From an uncultured Archangium sp. (GTDB taxonomy: Bacteria; Myxococcota; Myxococcia; Myxococcales; Myxococcaceae), in assembly GCA_903905455.1 (NCBI GenBank), contig CAIVGN010000192.1, forward strand, positions 23,409-87,408: a stretch of DNA of 64,000 bases, in the 5' to 3' direction. The notes under the pieces were generated by a model. That model was not told where the DNA came from, searched no databases, and was given only the letters and a program-made list of their open reading frames with translations. Numbering within the stretch: position 1 is the first letter of the stretch; every line of letters begins with the position of its first letter. Positions 24,401-35,800 of the stretch are shown one piece after another. The translations under genes were made by a program, and so were the position numbers.

Positions 24401-27400
24401 TCAACGCCGGGGCAGCACGCGCACCGACTGTCGCGACACGAAGCGGACGAAGAGCGGCAACAACTCCGGGCGGAAGCGCTGGTTGACCTTCTGGGTCATC
24501 ACCTCCAGCGCCTGCTCGAGCGTCATCGCCGCGCGGAAGGACCGCCGCGACGTGAGCGCGTCGAAGGTCTTGGCCAGCGACACCAGGCTCCCCAGCAGCC
24601 CGACCTCGTGCACCTGCGCCATCGCCCCTTCCCGGTTCTTGGCGCCCCAGTCGAGGCCGTGCTCCACCACCACGCAGGCCCACGCTGCCGCGGACGGCGC
24701 GTCGCCCCGCCGGGTGAAGGGCAAGCGCGCCGAGGCCCGGCGCGCGGCGAGCAGCTCCTGCTTGTCTTCCGCCGTGAGCTCCCCGGCGCGCAGCAGGGCC
24801 TGGTCGCTGAGCTCGTACATGCCCACGTCGCTGAAGAAGGCGTACTCGGCCAGCTCGACCATCCGGTGGAGCGGCAGCCCCAGCTCGGCGGCGAAGCTCA
24901 GCGCCAGCACCGCCACGTTGGCGTGGTGGAAGATGACCGCGTCGTGACCCGCGCTGTTCGGCGTCAGCCCGTGGAAACGCACCGCGCGGCTCTGCATCAG
25001 CGCCGCAAACTCGTGGAGGGTGATCCGCACGTCGGGCAAGGCCAGCGTGGGGTCGTCGCGCCGCCCCAGGAGGTACGCGCGCAGGGCGAAGACCAGGTCG
25101 ACGTAGCGCACCATCGCGTCTCGTGACGGGTCGCTCATCGGGGGCGCGGGGACCGGCGCCGGTGCGGGGCGCTCGACGTCTTCCGGCGACGAGAGCCGCG
25201 CGATGTTCGGGGTGTGCACGCCCTCGGCAGCCGGCCCCTCGGCGAGCCACCGCACCAGGTGCTGCAGCTCGACCGGGGCGACGGTGGGCCCAGCGAAGGC
25301 GAAGCTCTTGATGCCGCGGCTGGAGAAGGCCGCGGCCACACCCTCGAGCGCGGCGTCGGCGTCGCTCGCGGGCTGCACCTCGGCGCCGTTGAAGGTCACG
25401 CCGGCGCCCCGGAGCGAGACCATCGCCCGGTGCTCACGGCGCAGCAGCCCCTCGAGGCGCGCACGGAGCCGGGTGAAGGCGGTGTCGAGCAGCGGGCTCT
25501 TCACGTCGAGCAGCCGCGCCGCCTGCGACAAGGCGAGGAGGTCGAGCAGCACGTCGCGCGGGGTGCTCGGGGTACGCTCCCAGCGGCGCAGCTCGACCGC
25601 TGACGAGCGGGGCAGTTCCCGGGCGAACGAGGCGCGGGTGATGAAACGTTTGGCCGCGGCCAGCACCACGTCGGACTGCGTGCGATCGCCAGCCACCGCC
25701 TTGAGAAGCTCGGCGCCTTGCGTGCCCTTCATCGCCGCGAGGCCCTCGAGCGCGTCGAGCTTGAGGGCGTCGACCCGGCTCTTCTGCAGGAGCGAGGGCC
25801 GCTGCTTCAGCACGTCGACGATGGCGTAGTAGGCCTCTGGCTGGCTCGACGCCCCGATGGCCTTCCACAAGGCGACGCGCTCCGCCGCGCTGCGCGCCTG
25901 GTACCCGGTGGGCTCGAGCAGGGGCTCCAGCGCGCGAAACGCCCGCTCGGGGAAATGCTGGGCGAGCAGCTCGATGGCCTGCAGGCGCGTGGGCTCGGCG
26001 CGGTCACCCAGGGCCTGGACGAGGAGGTGGTGGGCCTCGTCGGTCCCGGCGCGGGCCACGCCGACCAGCACCTCGCGCACCTGCGTGAGATCGCGGCGGC
26101 CCAGCACCTGGCGGAACGCGCGCTGGCGGTCGGCCACCCGGCCCTTCTCGAGCACGTAGACGAAGTCCGCGAGGCGGCGCGCGCGGGGGTCGAGCGCGCG
26201 CTCCAGGAAGGGCTGGGGGTCGAGGTTCGCCAGCCCGGCCAGGCCCAGCAGCAGCACCTCGCGGCTGCCCGCCACGTCCATGGTGTCGCTGACCGCGATC
26301 CACGCCGCGGAGAACTCGGCGCCGAAGCAGCGCAAGAGGCGGCCGAGCCCCTCGGCGTCAGCGGGCGCCCCTTCGCGCAGGCGGGACGCAAGGCGCTGCA
26401 CCTGGTCGGTGGTGGCCAGCGCGGCACGCACCGTCTCGTACACCCAGGCGCTGTCTTCACCCTGGCTGGCGACGGACTCCAGGCGCTCGAGCAGGCGCGC
26501 CAGGGGCGCGTAGGCCTCACACAGCAAGAGCCCCTCCACGGCGCCGCGCAGCCGCTCCGAGAGCCCCTCGCGGCCCTCGGGGTGGGCGGGGACGAGCCGC
26601 GCGCAGTGCAGGGGGAAGCGCACCAGCAGGTTGAGGGTCTCGTCTCGCTCCAGCTCGGCGCGCACCGCCGCGAGCTCTGCGGCGGGCGCCAACATCGGGC
26701 CGGCCTCGTAGGTGCGCATCACCTCGGCGTCGGCCAACACCGCGTGCGCGCGGGCCTCGTCGGCGCCGCGAGTCGAGGCCTGCCCTGGCGCTCGGGGCCC
26801 GGGAATCGGGGGCCGGATCAGCGGCGAGGTGGCGTCGTCAGGCGCGTCGTCGCGCAGGCTCGCCATGACCGGGAAGCTGCCGCTGACCGGTCTGGACATC
26901 GACGGAAGCACCACGGGAAAGGTCCCGCTGACCGGTCGCGCGGTCACCGGCGCCAGCTCCAGCTCCAGCGCCGTGAAGCTCCCGCTGGTCGACCGCGACG
27001 CCGCGGGGGCCACCACCGGGAAGGTCCCGCTCACCGGCCTCGAGCCCACCGGGGCGAGCGCGGGGAAGCTCCCGCTGGTCTGCCTCGACGTCGCCGGCGC
27101 CACCGAGGGGAAGCTCCCACTGACCGGCCTCGACGTCGCCGGCGCCACGGCCGGGAAGCTGCCGCTGACCGCCCGCGGCGCCGTGCCGGAAGGATAGCTC
27201 CCGCTCGTCGGGGTGGCCTTCGAGCCAGAGCCGCCATGGGAACCGACCCCAGAGCCCACGCCGGGGCTCGACCCGCCCACCGCGCGCAGGCCCGTGGCGC
27301 TGGTGGAGTTCGCCGCGATGCCCCCGACGAGCTGCGCCAGTTGCACGGTGCCCACGCGCTCCCCCGTGCCCACGATGAAGTCGTCGAGCGCCGCCGCCAG

Positions 27401-28228
27401 CTCGCGACAGTCCTGGAAGCGCGCCTCGACCCGGCGAGCCAGGGCCTTGTCGACGATCATCGCGAAGTCGGGCGGCACGTCGGGTGCGCGGGCCAGCAGG
27501 GGCGTCGGATCGCGCTTGAGGATCGCGGTCATCAACTGCACGTCGGGCATCTGCTCGTACGGCCTCGTACCCGCCGCCAGCTCGTAGAGGATGACCCCCA
27601 GCGCGTACACGTCGGACCGGAGATCCGCCTCGCCGAGGATCTGCTCCGGCGGCATGTACGCGATCTTCCCCTTCACCGTGCCCGCCAGGCTCGTCGACAC
27701 CTGGCCCGCGACCTTGGCCACACCGAAGTCGACCACCTTCACCGCACCCGTCCGCGCGAGCAACAGGTTGTCGGAGCTGACGTCGCGGTGCACCAGGCCA
27801 TACGGCGCGCCCGTCACCGGGTCGGCGAACTCGTGCGCGTAGGCCAGCCCCTCACACGCGGCCGAGATGATGCGGGCGCCGAGGGTGACGGAGATCTGCC
27901 GGCCCGGCGACTTCCGCAAGATGGTGCGCAGGTTCGGCCCGTCGACGAACTCCATCGCCAGGTAGTAGGTGCCGTCGACCTCTCCGAAGTCGAAGATCTG
28001 CACCACGTTGGGGTGGTTCAGCTGCGCTGCCAGCCGCGCCTCATGCAGGAACATCTGCACGAACGACGGGTCCTCCGCGAGCTCCGGCAAGATGCGCTTG
28101 ACCACCAGCGTCTTCTCGAAGCCACCCGGCCCCATGGCCCTGGCGAGGAACACCTCGGCCATGCCGCCGGTCGCCAGCTTGCGCATCAACTCGTAGCGCC
28201 CCAGCATCGTGTGGTCGGAACTCGACAT
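24401..28228 (-). CDS. Ser/Thr kinase fused to helical repeats and a degenerate HD-GYP-like domain
   Basis: 1,275 residues from the ATG at 28228 (AGGTGAG Shine-Dalgarno). Residues 10-290 are a Pkn-type kinase: [11 protein letters not shown] glycine loop, K44, HRD at 147-149 with N154, DFG at 167-169, and a PPE in place of APE. The catalytic loop reads HRDVSSDN rather than HRDLKPEN. A Pro/Ser-rich linker of seven VSGSFP-type repeats follows, then a long HEAT-like helical region (about 520-940). The last 200 residues align with HD-GYP domains ([57 protein letters not shown]), but the metal-binding HD is SD and no GYP remains. It is probably an active kinase with a pseudo-phosphodiesterase sensor end. 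Confidence 0.85.
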   Translation of the reverse strand: MSSSDHTMLGRYELMRKLATGGMAEVFLARAMGPGGFEKTLVVKRILPELAEDPSFVQMFLHEARLAAQLNHPNVVQIFDFGEVDGTYYLAMEFVDGPNLRTILRKSPGRQISVTLGARIISAACEGLAYAHEFADPVTGAPYGLVHRDVSSDNLLLARTGAVKVVDFGVAKVAGQVSTSLAGTVKGKIAYMPPEQILGEADLRSDVYALGVILYELAAGTRPYEQMPDVQLMTAILKRDPTPLLARAPDVPPDFAMIVDKALARRVEARFQDCRELAAALDDFIVGTGERVGTVQLAQLVGGIAANSTSATGLRAVGGSSPGVGSGVGSHGGSGSKATPTSGSYPSGTAPRAVSGSFPAVAPATSRPVSGSFPSVAPATSRQTSGSFPALAPVGSRPVSGTFPVVAPAASRSTSGSFTALELELAPVTARPVSGTFPVVLPSMSRPVSGSFPVMASLRDDAPDDATSPLIRPPIPGPRAPGQASTRGADEARAHAVLADAEVMRTYEAGPMLAPAAELAAVRAELERDETLNLLVRFPLHCARLVPAHPEGREGLSERLRGAVEGLLLCEAYAPLARLLERLESVASQGEDSAWVYETVRAALATTDQVQRLASRLREGAPADAEGLGRLLRCFGAEFSAAWIAVSDTMDVAGSREVLLLGLAGLANLDPQPFLERALDPRARRLADFVYVLEKGRVADRQRAFRQVLGRRDLTQVREVLVGVARAGTDEAHHLLVQALGDRAEPTRLQAIELLAQHFPERAFRALEPLLEPTGYQARSAAERVALWKAIGASSQPEAYYAIVDVLKQRPSLLQKSRVDALKLDALEGLAAMKGTQGAELLKAVAGDRTQSDVVLAAAKRFITRASFARELPRSSAVELRRWERTPSTPRDVLLDLLALSQAARLLDVKSPLLDTAFTRLRARLEGLLRREHRAMVSLRGAGVTFNGAEVQPASDADAALEGVAAAFSSRGIKSFAFAGPTVAPVELQHLVRWLAEGPAAEGVHTPNIARLSSPEDVERPAPAPVPAPPMSDPSRDAMVRYVDLVFALRAYLLGRRDDPTLALPDVRITLHEFAALMQSRAVRFHGLTPNSAGHDAVIFHHANVAVLALSFAAELGLPLHRMVELAEYAFFSDVGMYELSDQALLRAGELTAEDKQELLAARRASARLPFTRRGDAPSAAAWACVVVEHGLDWGAKNREGAMAQVHEVGLLGSLVSLAKTFDALTSRRSFRAAMTLEQALEVMTQKVNQRFRPELLPLFVRFVSRQSVRVLPRR
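26861..27200. repeat. Degenerate 45-bp coding repeat (VSGSFP linker)
   Basis: About seven imperfect copies of a 45-base unit encoding [19 protein letters not shown] sequence in the kinase linker; one copy is enlarged. The Ser/Thr-rich, disordered character makes it a plausible autophosphorylation region, which is inference. Confidence 0.75.
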
Positions 28229-28409
28229 ACTCACCTGCAACGAGGGTAACGAGCCCACGGGCCCGCCAACCATCCGAAACACGGGAGAATATCGGGCGGT
28301 CGAGGTCGACTCCCCCTTCCGTGTCAGGCGAGAAAAAACCTCGGCCCTGGCGGCGAAGCGCGCGTGCGATCTCCACTGGTTGGCGCGCCCGCACGAGGCT
28401 CGACCGCGC

Positions 28410-28775
28410 TCAGGCCGGCTGCACGAAGTTGAGCCGGTAGCCATCCGGGTCCGTCACGACCAGCTCGCGCGTGTGCCAGGGCTGCGTCTCGGGCCCCTGC
28501 GTGGGCGCGTTCAACGCCGCAGCGCGCTCGGCGATCACCGGGAGCTCGGTCTGCGAGGTGAAGCACTGGAGCACGCCCCACCCGCGCTTGCCGTCGACGC
28601 GCACCCCGGTCGGGGCCGAGACCAGCAGCACGTCGCCGCGCTCTTCCCAGCGCATGTGAATGAAGGTGCCGTCGGCGCCGACACGGGTGAAGCCAAGCGC
28701 CTCGTAGAACTTCGCGGACGCGGCCTGATCGAGGACGAGCAGCTTCGTGAAGAAGCCCAGGGCAGGGGTGGTCAT
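28410..28775 (-). CDS. VOC-family (glyoxalase/bleomycin-resistance fold) protein
   Basis: 121 residues. The ATG at 28775 overlaps the upstream stop as ATGA, which fixes the start. Typical VOC features are a first strand plus [12 protein letters not shown], a middle [13 protein letters not shown] strand, and [17 protein letters not shown] at the end. The superfamily includes lyases, dioxygenases and drug-binding proteins, so the reaction is not defined. It is translationally coupled to the AlkB-like dioxygenase gene. Confidence 0.82.
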   Translation of the reverse strand: MTTPALGFFTKLLVLDQAASAKFYEALGFTRVGADGTFIHMRWEERGDVLLVSAPTGVRVDGKRGWGVLQCFTSQTELPVIAERAAALNAPTQGPETQPWHTRELVVTDPDGYRLNFVQPA

Positions 28776-29629
28776 GCGCCGCGTGTATCGGAGAGCGCGT
28801 CGGCGAAGAAGCGAGAGTGTTTCGCCAGCTCCGCCATGTACCCCTCGACGTCCCGCTTCGCCTCGGGTGACAGGGCCTTGAAGGGCCTCACGTGCTCGTC
28901 GGGCACGTAGCGGAAGGTGAAGTTGATGCGCCGCGCCTGGAAGTCGGGGACCTTGATGTCGAAGCGGTGGCCGCCCTTGGTGTCCACGCGCTGCACCCGG
29001 TGGAAGGTGCGGTTCTTCCACTGGTCGCCGCCGAAGATCTGCAGGCTCCCGTCATCGAGCCACTGCTGCTCGATCACCCCGTCGCGCTCCCCGGGCTTGC
29101 GGCTCTTGACGAACTGGATGAGCGCCTTCTCCCCCAGCGACAACGAGGCCACCGGGCCGGGCTCGAAGTCCTTGTGCTCGCCCACGCGCGCGGTGTCGAC
29201 CCACTTCCCGTGCTCGAGGCAACTCCCGTAGAAGTTCACGAGGCAGGTGTTGAGGTGCCACTTGGGGGGCATGTCTTCGCCCTTGAACATGCGCCGCGCG
29301 CGCTGCTCCATCACCGCCACCAGCTTGGTGAACACCGCGGGGAACGGCTCGGCCTGCACCGCGCGGTTGAGCACCCCCAGCGGCGGCCGGTAGTAGTCGA
29401 GGCACGCGAACTGCCAGTTGCCCAGCCAGTACACCGGGCGCAGCAGGCGTCGCTGGGTCTCGTCTTCGGGCAGCGGACGGAAGTCGGAGAACCGGTTCTC
29501 CCAGATGGGCTGCAGCGTCGAGAGGTACGAGAGGATGTGGGCCCGGTCGGCCATGGAGAGAAAACCGGCGTCGTAGTGGAGCCCCTGGACACGCTGGGGC
29601 TTGGTGCGGAGTGGCCAGCGGGGATCCAT
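28772..29629 (-). CDS. AlkB-like 2-oxoglutarate/Fe(II) dioxygenase
   Basis: 285 residues. The iron-binding HxD is in GEHKDFEP (about residue 148), the distal His in FHRVQRV, and the 2-oxoglutarate-binding end is RRINFTFRYV, matching the RxNxTxR motif of AlkB relatives. AlkB enzymes remove alkyl groups from nucleic-acid bases; close relatives act on other substrates. The N-terminal 90 residues lack the usual short AlkB layout, so direct repair is likely but not certain. TAGTGC lies 6 bases before the ATG. It is cotranscribed with the VOC gene. Confidence 0.82.
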   Translation of the reverse strand: MDPRWPLRTKPQRVQGLHYDAGFLSMADRAHILSYLSTLQPIWENRFSDFRPLPEDETQRRLLRPVYWLGNWQFACLDYYRPPLGVLNRAVQAEPFPAVFTKLVAVMEQRARRMFKGEDMPPKWHLNTCLVNFYGSCLEHGKWVDTARVGEHKDFEPGPVASLSLGEKALIQFVKSRKPGERDGVIEQQWLDDGSLQIFGGDQWKNRTFHRVQRVDTKGGHRFDIKVPDFQARRINFTFRYVPDEHVRPFKALSPEAKRDVEGYMAELAKHSRFFADALSDTRGA

Positions 29630-29671
29630 GCCTGCGCACTACCACAGCGAGCGGGACCCGATGGCTTCGGG

Positions 29672-29685
29672 TAGACCGCGGGGCC
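29672..29685 (+). promoter_or_regulatory. Putative leaderless -10 element for the aminotransferase
   Basis: TAGACC at 29672-29677, then 8 bases to the ATG. On the opposite strand the divergent dioxygenase gene has TAGTGC (29636-29641) 6 bases before its own ATG. Neither gene shows a strong Shine-Dalgarno. Confidence 0.4.
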
Positions 29686-30816
29686 ATGAATGAACGCAAC
29701 CTGCTGATGATCCCCGGGCCCATCGAGTTCGAACCCGCGGTGCTCCGCGCGCTGGGCGAGAAGACGCGCAGCCACCTCGACCCCGTGTTCATGAAGGCCT
29801 TCGCCCGCAGCTTGAAGCGCCTGCGCGAGGTCTTCGCCGCCCCCAGCGCGCAGCCCTTCGTGGTGGCCGGCAGCGGTACCCTGGCCATGGAGATGGCCGT
29901 CGCCAACCTGGTGCAGCCCGGCGACAGGGCGCTGGTGGTGAACACCGGCTACTTCTCCGACCGCATTGCCACGATGCTCGAGCGGCACGGCGCGGCGGTG
30001 ACCCACGTGCGCGCCGAGCCCGGCGCGGTGCCCTCGCTCGACGAGGTGGAGCGGGCGCTGTCGGGCGGCGGCTTCAAGGTGATGACCGTGACCCACGTGG
30101 ACACCTCGACGGCGGTGCTCGCCCCGGTGCAGGCGCTCGCGGCGCTGGGCCGCAAGCACGACGCCCTGGTGGTGGTCGACGGCGTGTGCAGCGTGGGCGG
30201 CGAGGCGCTGGAGATGGACGCCTGGGGCGTCGACGTGGCGTTCACCGCCTCGCAGAAGGCGCTGGGCGTGCCCCCCGGCCTCGCGGTGCTGCTCGCCGGC
30301 CCGCGCGCGATGGCGGCATGGAAGGCGCGCACCCGGCCCGTGGCGTCGATGTACCTCGACTTCGCCGAGTGGCTGCCGGTGCACGAGGCCTACGAGGCCG
30401 AGAAGCCCGCGTACTTCGCCACCCCGCCGGTGAACCTGATCATGGCCCTCGACGTGAGCCTGGGGCAGCTCGTGGAAGAGGGCATGGCGGCGCGCGTGCA
30501 GCGCCACGTGAAGATCGCCGAGGTGGTGGGCCGCGCATGGAAGGCCCTGGGCCTCGAGCCGCTGCCGAAGAACGAGGCGCACCGCGCGCACACGCTCTCG
30601 GCGCTCTATTACCCCGCCGGGGTCGACGCTTCGCTGGTCAAGGCCATCGCCCAGGAAGGGGTGGTGGTCGCCGGCGGGCTGCACCCGGCGCTCAAGACGA
30701 AGTACTTCCGCGTGGGACACATGGGCGCGGTCACCATGAACGACGTGAGCGCGACGCTCGGCGCCATCGAGCGCGCGCTCGAGGCGGTCACCGTCGCCAC
30801 TTCGCCGGGTCGCTGA
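29686..30816 (+). CDS. Class V aminotransferase (alanine-glyoxylate/serine-pyruvate type)
   Basis: 376 residues from the ATG at 29686. The opening LLMIPGPIEFEPAVLRALG is characteristic of the alanine-glyoxylate aminotransferase branch. VVAGSGTLAMEMAVANL contacts the cofactor, VVVDGVCSVGG holds the pyridine-ring Asp, and K191 in FTASQKALGVPPG is the PLP Schiff-base lysine. The enzyme transfers an amino group between small 2-oxo acids and amino acids (glyoxylate/alanine, pyruvate/serine). Its stop lies 29 bases inside the end of the convergent recD gene. Confidence 0.9.
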   Translation: MNERNLLMIPGPIEFEPAVLRALGEKTRSHLDPVFMKAFARSLKRLREVFAAPSAQPFVVAGSGTLAMEMAVANLVQPGDRALVVNTGYFSDRIATMLERHGAAVTHVRAEPGAVPSLDEVERALSGGGFKVMTVTHVDTSTAVLAPVQALAALGRKHDALVVVDGVCSVGGEALEMDAWGVDVAFTASQKALGVPPGLAVLLAGPRAMAAWKARTRPVASMYLDFAEWLPVHEAYEAEKPAYFATPPVNLIMALDVSLGQLVEEGMAARVQRHVKIAEVVGRAWKALGLEPLPKNEAHRAHTLSALYYPAGVDASLVKAIAQEGVVVAGGLHPALKTKYFRVGHMGAVTMNDVSATLGAIERALEAVTVATSPGR

Positions 30817-32806
30817 GCGCCGACCAGCGCTCGAGGCTGCGGTGCACGGCATCCCCCAGGGCCTCGGGGGAGCCGAGCACCGTCACCGACTTCCGCGCGC
30901 GGGTCATGGCCGTGTAGACGACCTCGCGGCAGGCCAGCGAGGTGCTCTCGTCGGGCCGCTGGCGCTCGGCGTCGGAGGGCAGCACCAGGGCCACGTGATC
31001 GAACTCCGAGCCCTGGGCCTTGTGCACCGTCATCGCCCAGCAGGCCTCGACCTGCGTGCCCAGCGCGCCGGGCTCGAACAGCTCGAAGGCTCCCTTCACG
31101 CGGAACACGTAGCGCAGGCGCGGCGCGTCTTCGCCCGGCCGCCGCACCCACAACACGAGGCCCTGGTCTCCGTTGAAGAGGCCGAGCTGGTAGTCGTTGT
31201 GGGTCATCATCACCGGGGTGCCAGCGAGCAGCGCGTCGCGGCGCCCTTCCCCACCCCAGGCCACGTCGCGCAGCAGGGTCGTGAGCCGCTCGTTGATCTG
31301 CTCGGTCTTGCGGCGCGTGAGGCACAGCACCCGGCCGCGCTGGTACTCGCGATCGAGGCGGGCGAGGCCCTGCTGCGCCTCCGCAGAGAAGCCCACTTCG
31401 CCCGCCGGCCACGTGCCCTGCAGCCCGGCCACGAAGCCCGGTGCCGCGGCGATCACCTCGAAGAACCAGCGCTCGAGAAAGGGCTTGAGCGTGTCGTCAC
31501 CCGACAACAACTGCACGCCCGCGAGCGTGACGTCCTTCACCGAGGCGCGCGCGAGCAGGTGCGCGGTGGACTGCGGCGCCTCGACCACCGGGGGCACCTC
31601 ACCGCCGCGCACCGCCTGGCTCACCAGGTAGATGCTGCGGCCCGCGGGGTCAGCCTCGTTCATGCGGTAGCTCTTGGTGAGCCGCACGGCGCTCTCGGCG
31701 CGGAGGTCGTCCCCCGCGGCGCCACCCTTCGTGCCCACCAGCGCGTCCCACGGGCGCTTCGGCGTGGCGAGGTCCAGCGGCACGAGATCGCGAAGCACCG
31801 CGCCCGCGTCCACCGAGGGCAACTGCTCGGCGTCGCCCAGCAGCACCAGCTTCGCCTCGGGCCCCACCGCGCGCAGCAGCTGGTCCATGAGCGCGAGGTC
31901 GATCATCGAGGCCTCGTCGACGATGACCACCGAGGGCGAGAGCGGGTTCTGCGCGTGGTGACGGAAGCGGTCTTGTGAAGGTGAGTACCCCAGCAGCCGG
32001 TGCAGCGTGGTGGGCACCGGGCGCTGGCTGAGCAGCAGCTCGTCTTCGGGCGAACGCTGGGCGATGCCCTCCAGGTACTTCACGACCGACTCTTCCATGC
32101 GGTTGGCGGCCTTGCCGGTCGGCGCTGCGAGCGCGATGGCGGCCACCGGAACCCCGAGCCGCAACAGCAGCCGGAGGATGGACACCACGATGGAGGTCTT
32201 GCCCGTGCCCGGCCCACCGGAGATGACGGTCAGCGACTGGTGCGCGGCGGCGACGATGGCGCGGCACTGCTCCTGCGAGAGCTCGATGGCCGTGCCCCCC
32301 AGCATGGGCGCGCGCGCGGTCACGTCGGCCAGCGCGGCCTTCACCTTCGGCCCGTCCCAGGCGTCGGGCTTCTTCTCGAGTCGCACCCGGAAGCGGGCAC
32401 CGAGATCGAGCTCCTGGGCGAGCATGCGCTGCATGCACAGCGCGCCCGCATCCACGATCAACGGCCGGTAGTCCGCCACGCCGCCCACGATCTTCGCGTC
32501 GGAGAGCAACTCGAACGCCCGGGCGATGGTCTTCGCGGGCACGTCGAGGGCCTCGAGGGTCGTGGCCAGGGGCCCTTCCTCCGGCGTCCCGACGGGAATG
32601 CGCGTGCTCCCCCCTTGCGAGGTCGAGAGGCACGCCGCGGCGAGCGCCAACACCGCGTCACGATCGGGCTTCGTCTGCGCCAGCGACTCCGCGAGCTCCC
32701 GGGCCACGACGTACGCGTCGTCGCCCATCGCCTCGCGCAGCTTCTCCCGCCACCCCTCGCCCCGCGGCGCGAGCACTCCCAACGGAGACAACCTCGTGAG
32801 CCTCAT
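30788..32806 (-). CDS. recD: RecD, 5'-3' helicase subunit of exonuclease V
   Basis: 672 residues. Walker A GGPGTGKT at 197-204, Walker B in VVIVDEASMIDLALM, LLGDAEQLPSVDAG, and the C-terminal MTVHKAQGSEFDHVALVLP and YTAMTRARKSVTVLG motifs of the UvrD_C_2 module. It is the fast 5'-3' motor of RecBCD, which resects double-strand ends for RecA. The ATG overlaps the recB stop as ATGA. Its 3' end overlaps the convergent aminotransferase gene by 29 bases. Confidence 0.95.
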   Translation of the reverse strand: MRLTRLSPLGVLAPRGEGWREKLREAMGDDAYVVARELAESLAQTKPDRDAVLALAAACLSTSQGGSTRIPVGTPEEGPLATTLEALDVPAKTIARAFELLSDAKIVGGVADYRPLIVDAGALCMQRMLAQELDLGARFRVRLEKKPDAWDGPKVKAALADVTARAPMLGGTAIELSQEQCRAIVAAAHQSLTVISGGPGTGKTSIVVSILRLLLRLGVPVAAIALAAPTGKAANRMEESVVKYLEGIAQRSPEDELLLSQRPVPTTLHRLLGYSPSQDRFRHHAQNPLSPSVVIVDEASMIDLALMDQLLRAVGPEAKLVLLGDAEQLPSVDAGAVLRDLVPLDLATPKRPWDALVGTKGGAAGDDLRAESAVRLTKSYRMNEADPAGRSIYLVSQAVRGGEVPPVVEAPQSTAHLLARASVKDVTLAGVQLLSGDDTLKPFLERWFFEVIAAAPGFVAGLQGTWPAGEVGFSAEAQQGLARLDREYQRGRVLCLTRRKTEQINERLTTLLRDVAWGGEGRRDALLAGTPVMMTHNDYQLGLFNGDQGLVLWVRRPGEDAPRLRYVFRVKGAFELFEPGALGTQVEACWAMTVHKAQGSEFDHVALVLPSDAERQRPDESTSLACREVVYTAMTRARKSVTVLGSPEALGDAVHRSLERWSALSDPAKWRR

Positions 32807-35800
32807 GACCCGACCTCCCGGCGGCCGAAGTCGTGTTCGAGCAGCTCACGCTCCCAGGCCTGCACGGCGTCCCAGGTGGGACGCTCGAACCACAACCCGC
32901 GCGTCGGCTCACCGGCCGGCGTCTTCTCCATCTCGCGCAGGAAGAAATAGAGGAACCCGCCGAAGCGCTTCTCGAAGGTCGCCTCGTCCCGAATGCCCAG
33001 CAGCCGCAGCACCGCCACGCCGTACACCACGACCTGCCAGTGGAAGTGCGAGGTGACGTAGGCGTCGAGCGCTTCCGGAGACGCGTCGCGCAGCACCGAG
33101 CTCTTCCAGTCTCCGAAGTACAGCCGGCCGTCGTGCTCGAAGACGACGTCGATGAAGCCCTTCACCAGGCCGCGGTCGACGAAGAACGGCGCGTGCTCGT
33201 CCTTCGGCGTCTCGCCCAGCAACCGCTGCCCCTTCTCGGGGATGGGGAAGAGGAACTCGCTCTCGCGCAGCACCTTGGACAACGAAGCGATGCCGGGCAC
33301 CACGCCCGCGCCGGCGAGGTCGAGGGGCCGGCGCACGGCGGCGAAGAGCAGCCGGTACGCGTGGGGGCGCTGATCTCCGGCGATGCCCGCGCGGTCGGCG
33401 AGCGCCTCGACGAGCGCGTGCACCTTCGCGTCCTTCATGAACACCTCCCAGGTGGGGAAGGCGTTGACCTTCGGCAGGTCGAGCTCCTCGAGCGCCTCGT
33501 GCAGGAAGTTACCGACGATGTTCGAGGTCACCAGCTCGTGGGCGTCGGTCTGCGCGTAGTTGGTCTCGCCGGTGGTCTCCTCGCGATCGACCTCGGTGGG
33601 TGCCTGCTTCGCGGTGTGCGTGGCCAGCTGGGTGTACGAGGTGACGAGCGCGCCGCGCCGGGTCCGCGCGAGCGAGCGGCGGGCGAAGTCGAGGCCGGGG
33701 TCGACGGTGAGCGATGCGGGCAGTGTCCACTTCGAGGGCGGGCTGGCCGGGGCCTGGGCCTTCGCGTCCGGGGATTGCGTCACGGGTACGACGTTGAAGT
33801 GCTGGTCGTCGAGCGCGGTGCTCGCGAGGTGCCCGAGGCGCGCGTTGAGCACCCCGTACGGCCCCTTGAACTCGACGGACTCGGTGACGTTCGCCTCGTC
33901 GACGAACCACGGCAGGTACAGCCGCACCCGCGCGCGGGTCAGCGCCACGTAGAGCAACCGCTCGTCCTCGCCGCGCGACTCCCGCTGCACGCGTTCCTTG
34001 ATGTCGGGGGGCATCGACCCCAGCCAGCCCATGCGCACGCCATCGCGATGAAACACGTGCAGCGAATCGTTCGGCGGGGTGCTCGTGCCACCGATGAGGA
34101 ACACCACCGGCGCCTCGAGCCCCTTCGCGGCGTGCATGGTCATCAACTGCACCGCGGGCCGCTCGGTCTCCAGCGGCTGTACGTCGGCGTCTTGCTGCGA
34201 GGGCTGCGCGCGGCCGGCGTTCCACGAACGGAGCAGGTCGACCAACTCGCCCAGCGTGGCGTGGCGACGGCGTGACTCCTCGGCGAGGAGATCGAGCACC
34301 CGCTGCACGTTGGTCAGGGGCCGCTCGCCGCCCGCGAGGAACGCCGCGCGCCGGGCAAACCCGCTGTCTTCGATGAGGGCGGAGAAGAGGCGCCGGTAGT
34401 CGCGGCGCTTCCCGAACTCGTGCCAGTCGCGCAGGCGCTGCACCAGGGGATGATCATCGGGGACCTCGAGCGCCGCTTCGACCTCGTCGGGGGTCAGCTC
34501 GAAGAACGGCGTCAGCCAGGCCTTGGCGCGACGCACGCGATCGAAGGGCTCGATGACCGCGCCGAGCACGTCGAGGAGATCCAGCACCTCGCCGGTCTGG
34601 AACAGGCCCGCGAGCTTGTAGAAGGAGAACGGCACCCCGAGCAGCCCCAGCTCCACCGACACGGCCTCGGCGTCGGTCTTGCTGCGCGAGAGCACGTAGA
34701 TGTCCCGGGCGGTGAGCACCCGGCCCTCGGGGCTCGCCTTGTCGACCAGCTTCGGACCATCGGGTCCCAGCAGCCGCGCGACCTCGGCGGCGATGAACTG
34801 GGCCACGGGCGCGACGGTGAGCGACTTGTTCTTCGCCTTCCCCAACGGCACCTGCACCAGCGTCACCGGAGCGAGCTCGGCGCCGGCGGCATCGACCAGC
34901 CGCACCTTCGGCTCCCCGCACGTCACCTCGGAGCGCGGGCCATAGGCGATGCGCTTGTCGGCCTGGAAGAACGTCGCCTCCGCTTCCGTGGCCTGGCGCA
35001 GCACCAGGTTGTAGGCGGCGATCATCCGCTCGCTCGAACGGAAGTTCTGGGTGAGCCGCGCGATGCGCGCTTCGAACTTCACCGGGTCGGACTCGTTGAG
35101 GAGCGTCTCGCGGGCGCCGAGGTACGTCTCCACGTCGGCCGCGCGGAACCCGTAGATCGCCTGCTTGGGATCTCCGATGACGGCGAGGCTGCTGGTGCTG
35201 CCGGCCTCTGCGAAGAGCTTGTGGAACACGCGCCACTGCACCGGGTCGGTGTCCTGGAACTCGTCGATGAGCACGAAGGAGAAGCGCTCGCGCAACGAGG
35301 CCTTCACCTCGTCGGCGGCCTCCCCTTCCAGGCTCGCGTCGACCACCTCGAGCATGTCGTCGTAGTCGAAGAGGCCCTGCTCTTCCTTGCGCGCCTTGAG
35401 CGCCTGGCGCAGCGGCTCGCGGTACAGGCGCGGGAGCAGCGAATCACCGTCAGGGATGCTCGGTTCGAGGGCGCGCAAGGCCGCGCTGAGCTGGGGGCCG
35501 GCGCCGAGCTTCGCGCCATCGAGCGCCTTGAGGGCGTAGTCGATCCGGCGGTCGGCGCGTCCCCCCTTTTCCAGCAACTCCCCGAGGGCCAGCCAGCGCT
35601 GGGCACCCTTCAAGTCCCTCGCACGGGAGAGGGCATCGAGCACCACCTGGAGCACCTCGGCGATGAGGGCGGGCTTCATGCGGCCCTTGTAGGCGTCGGC
35701 GACGTCCTGGCCCGAGGGCCACGGGGTCGGCAGCCCCGCGAGCACCTTGCGCACGGCGGCTTCGTCGATCACCGGCTCCAGCTCGCCGTGAAAGCGCACC

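Noticed and set aside
28326..28355. Possible terminator with an A6/T6 run downstream of the VOC gene
   Set aside because: The flanking arms pair only with a bulge, and the run sits within the loop rather than after the stem.
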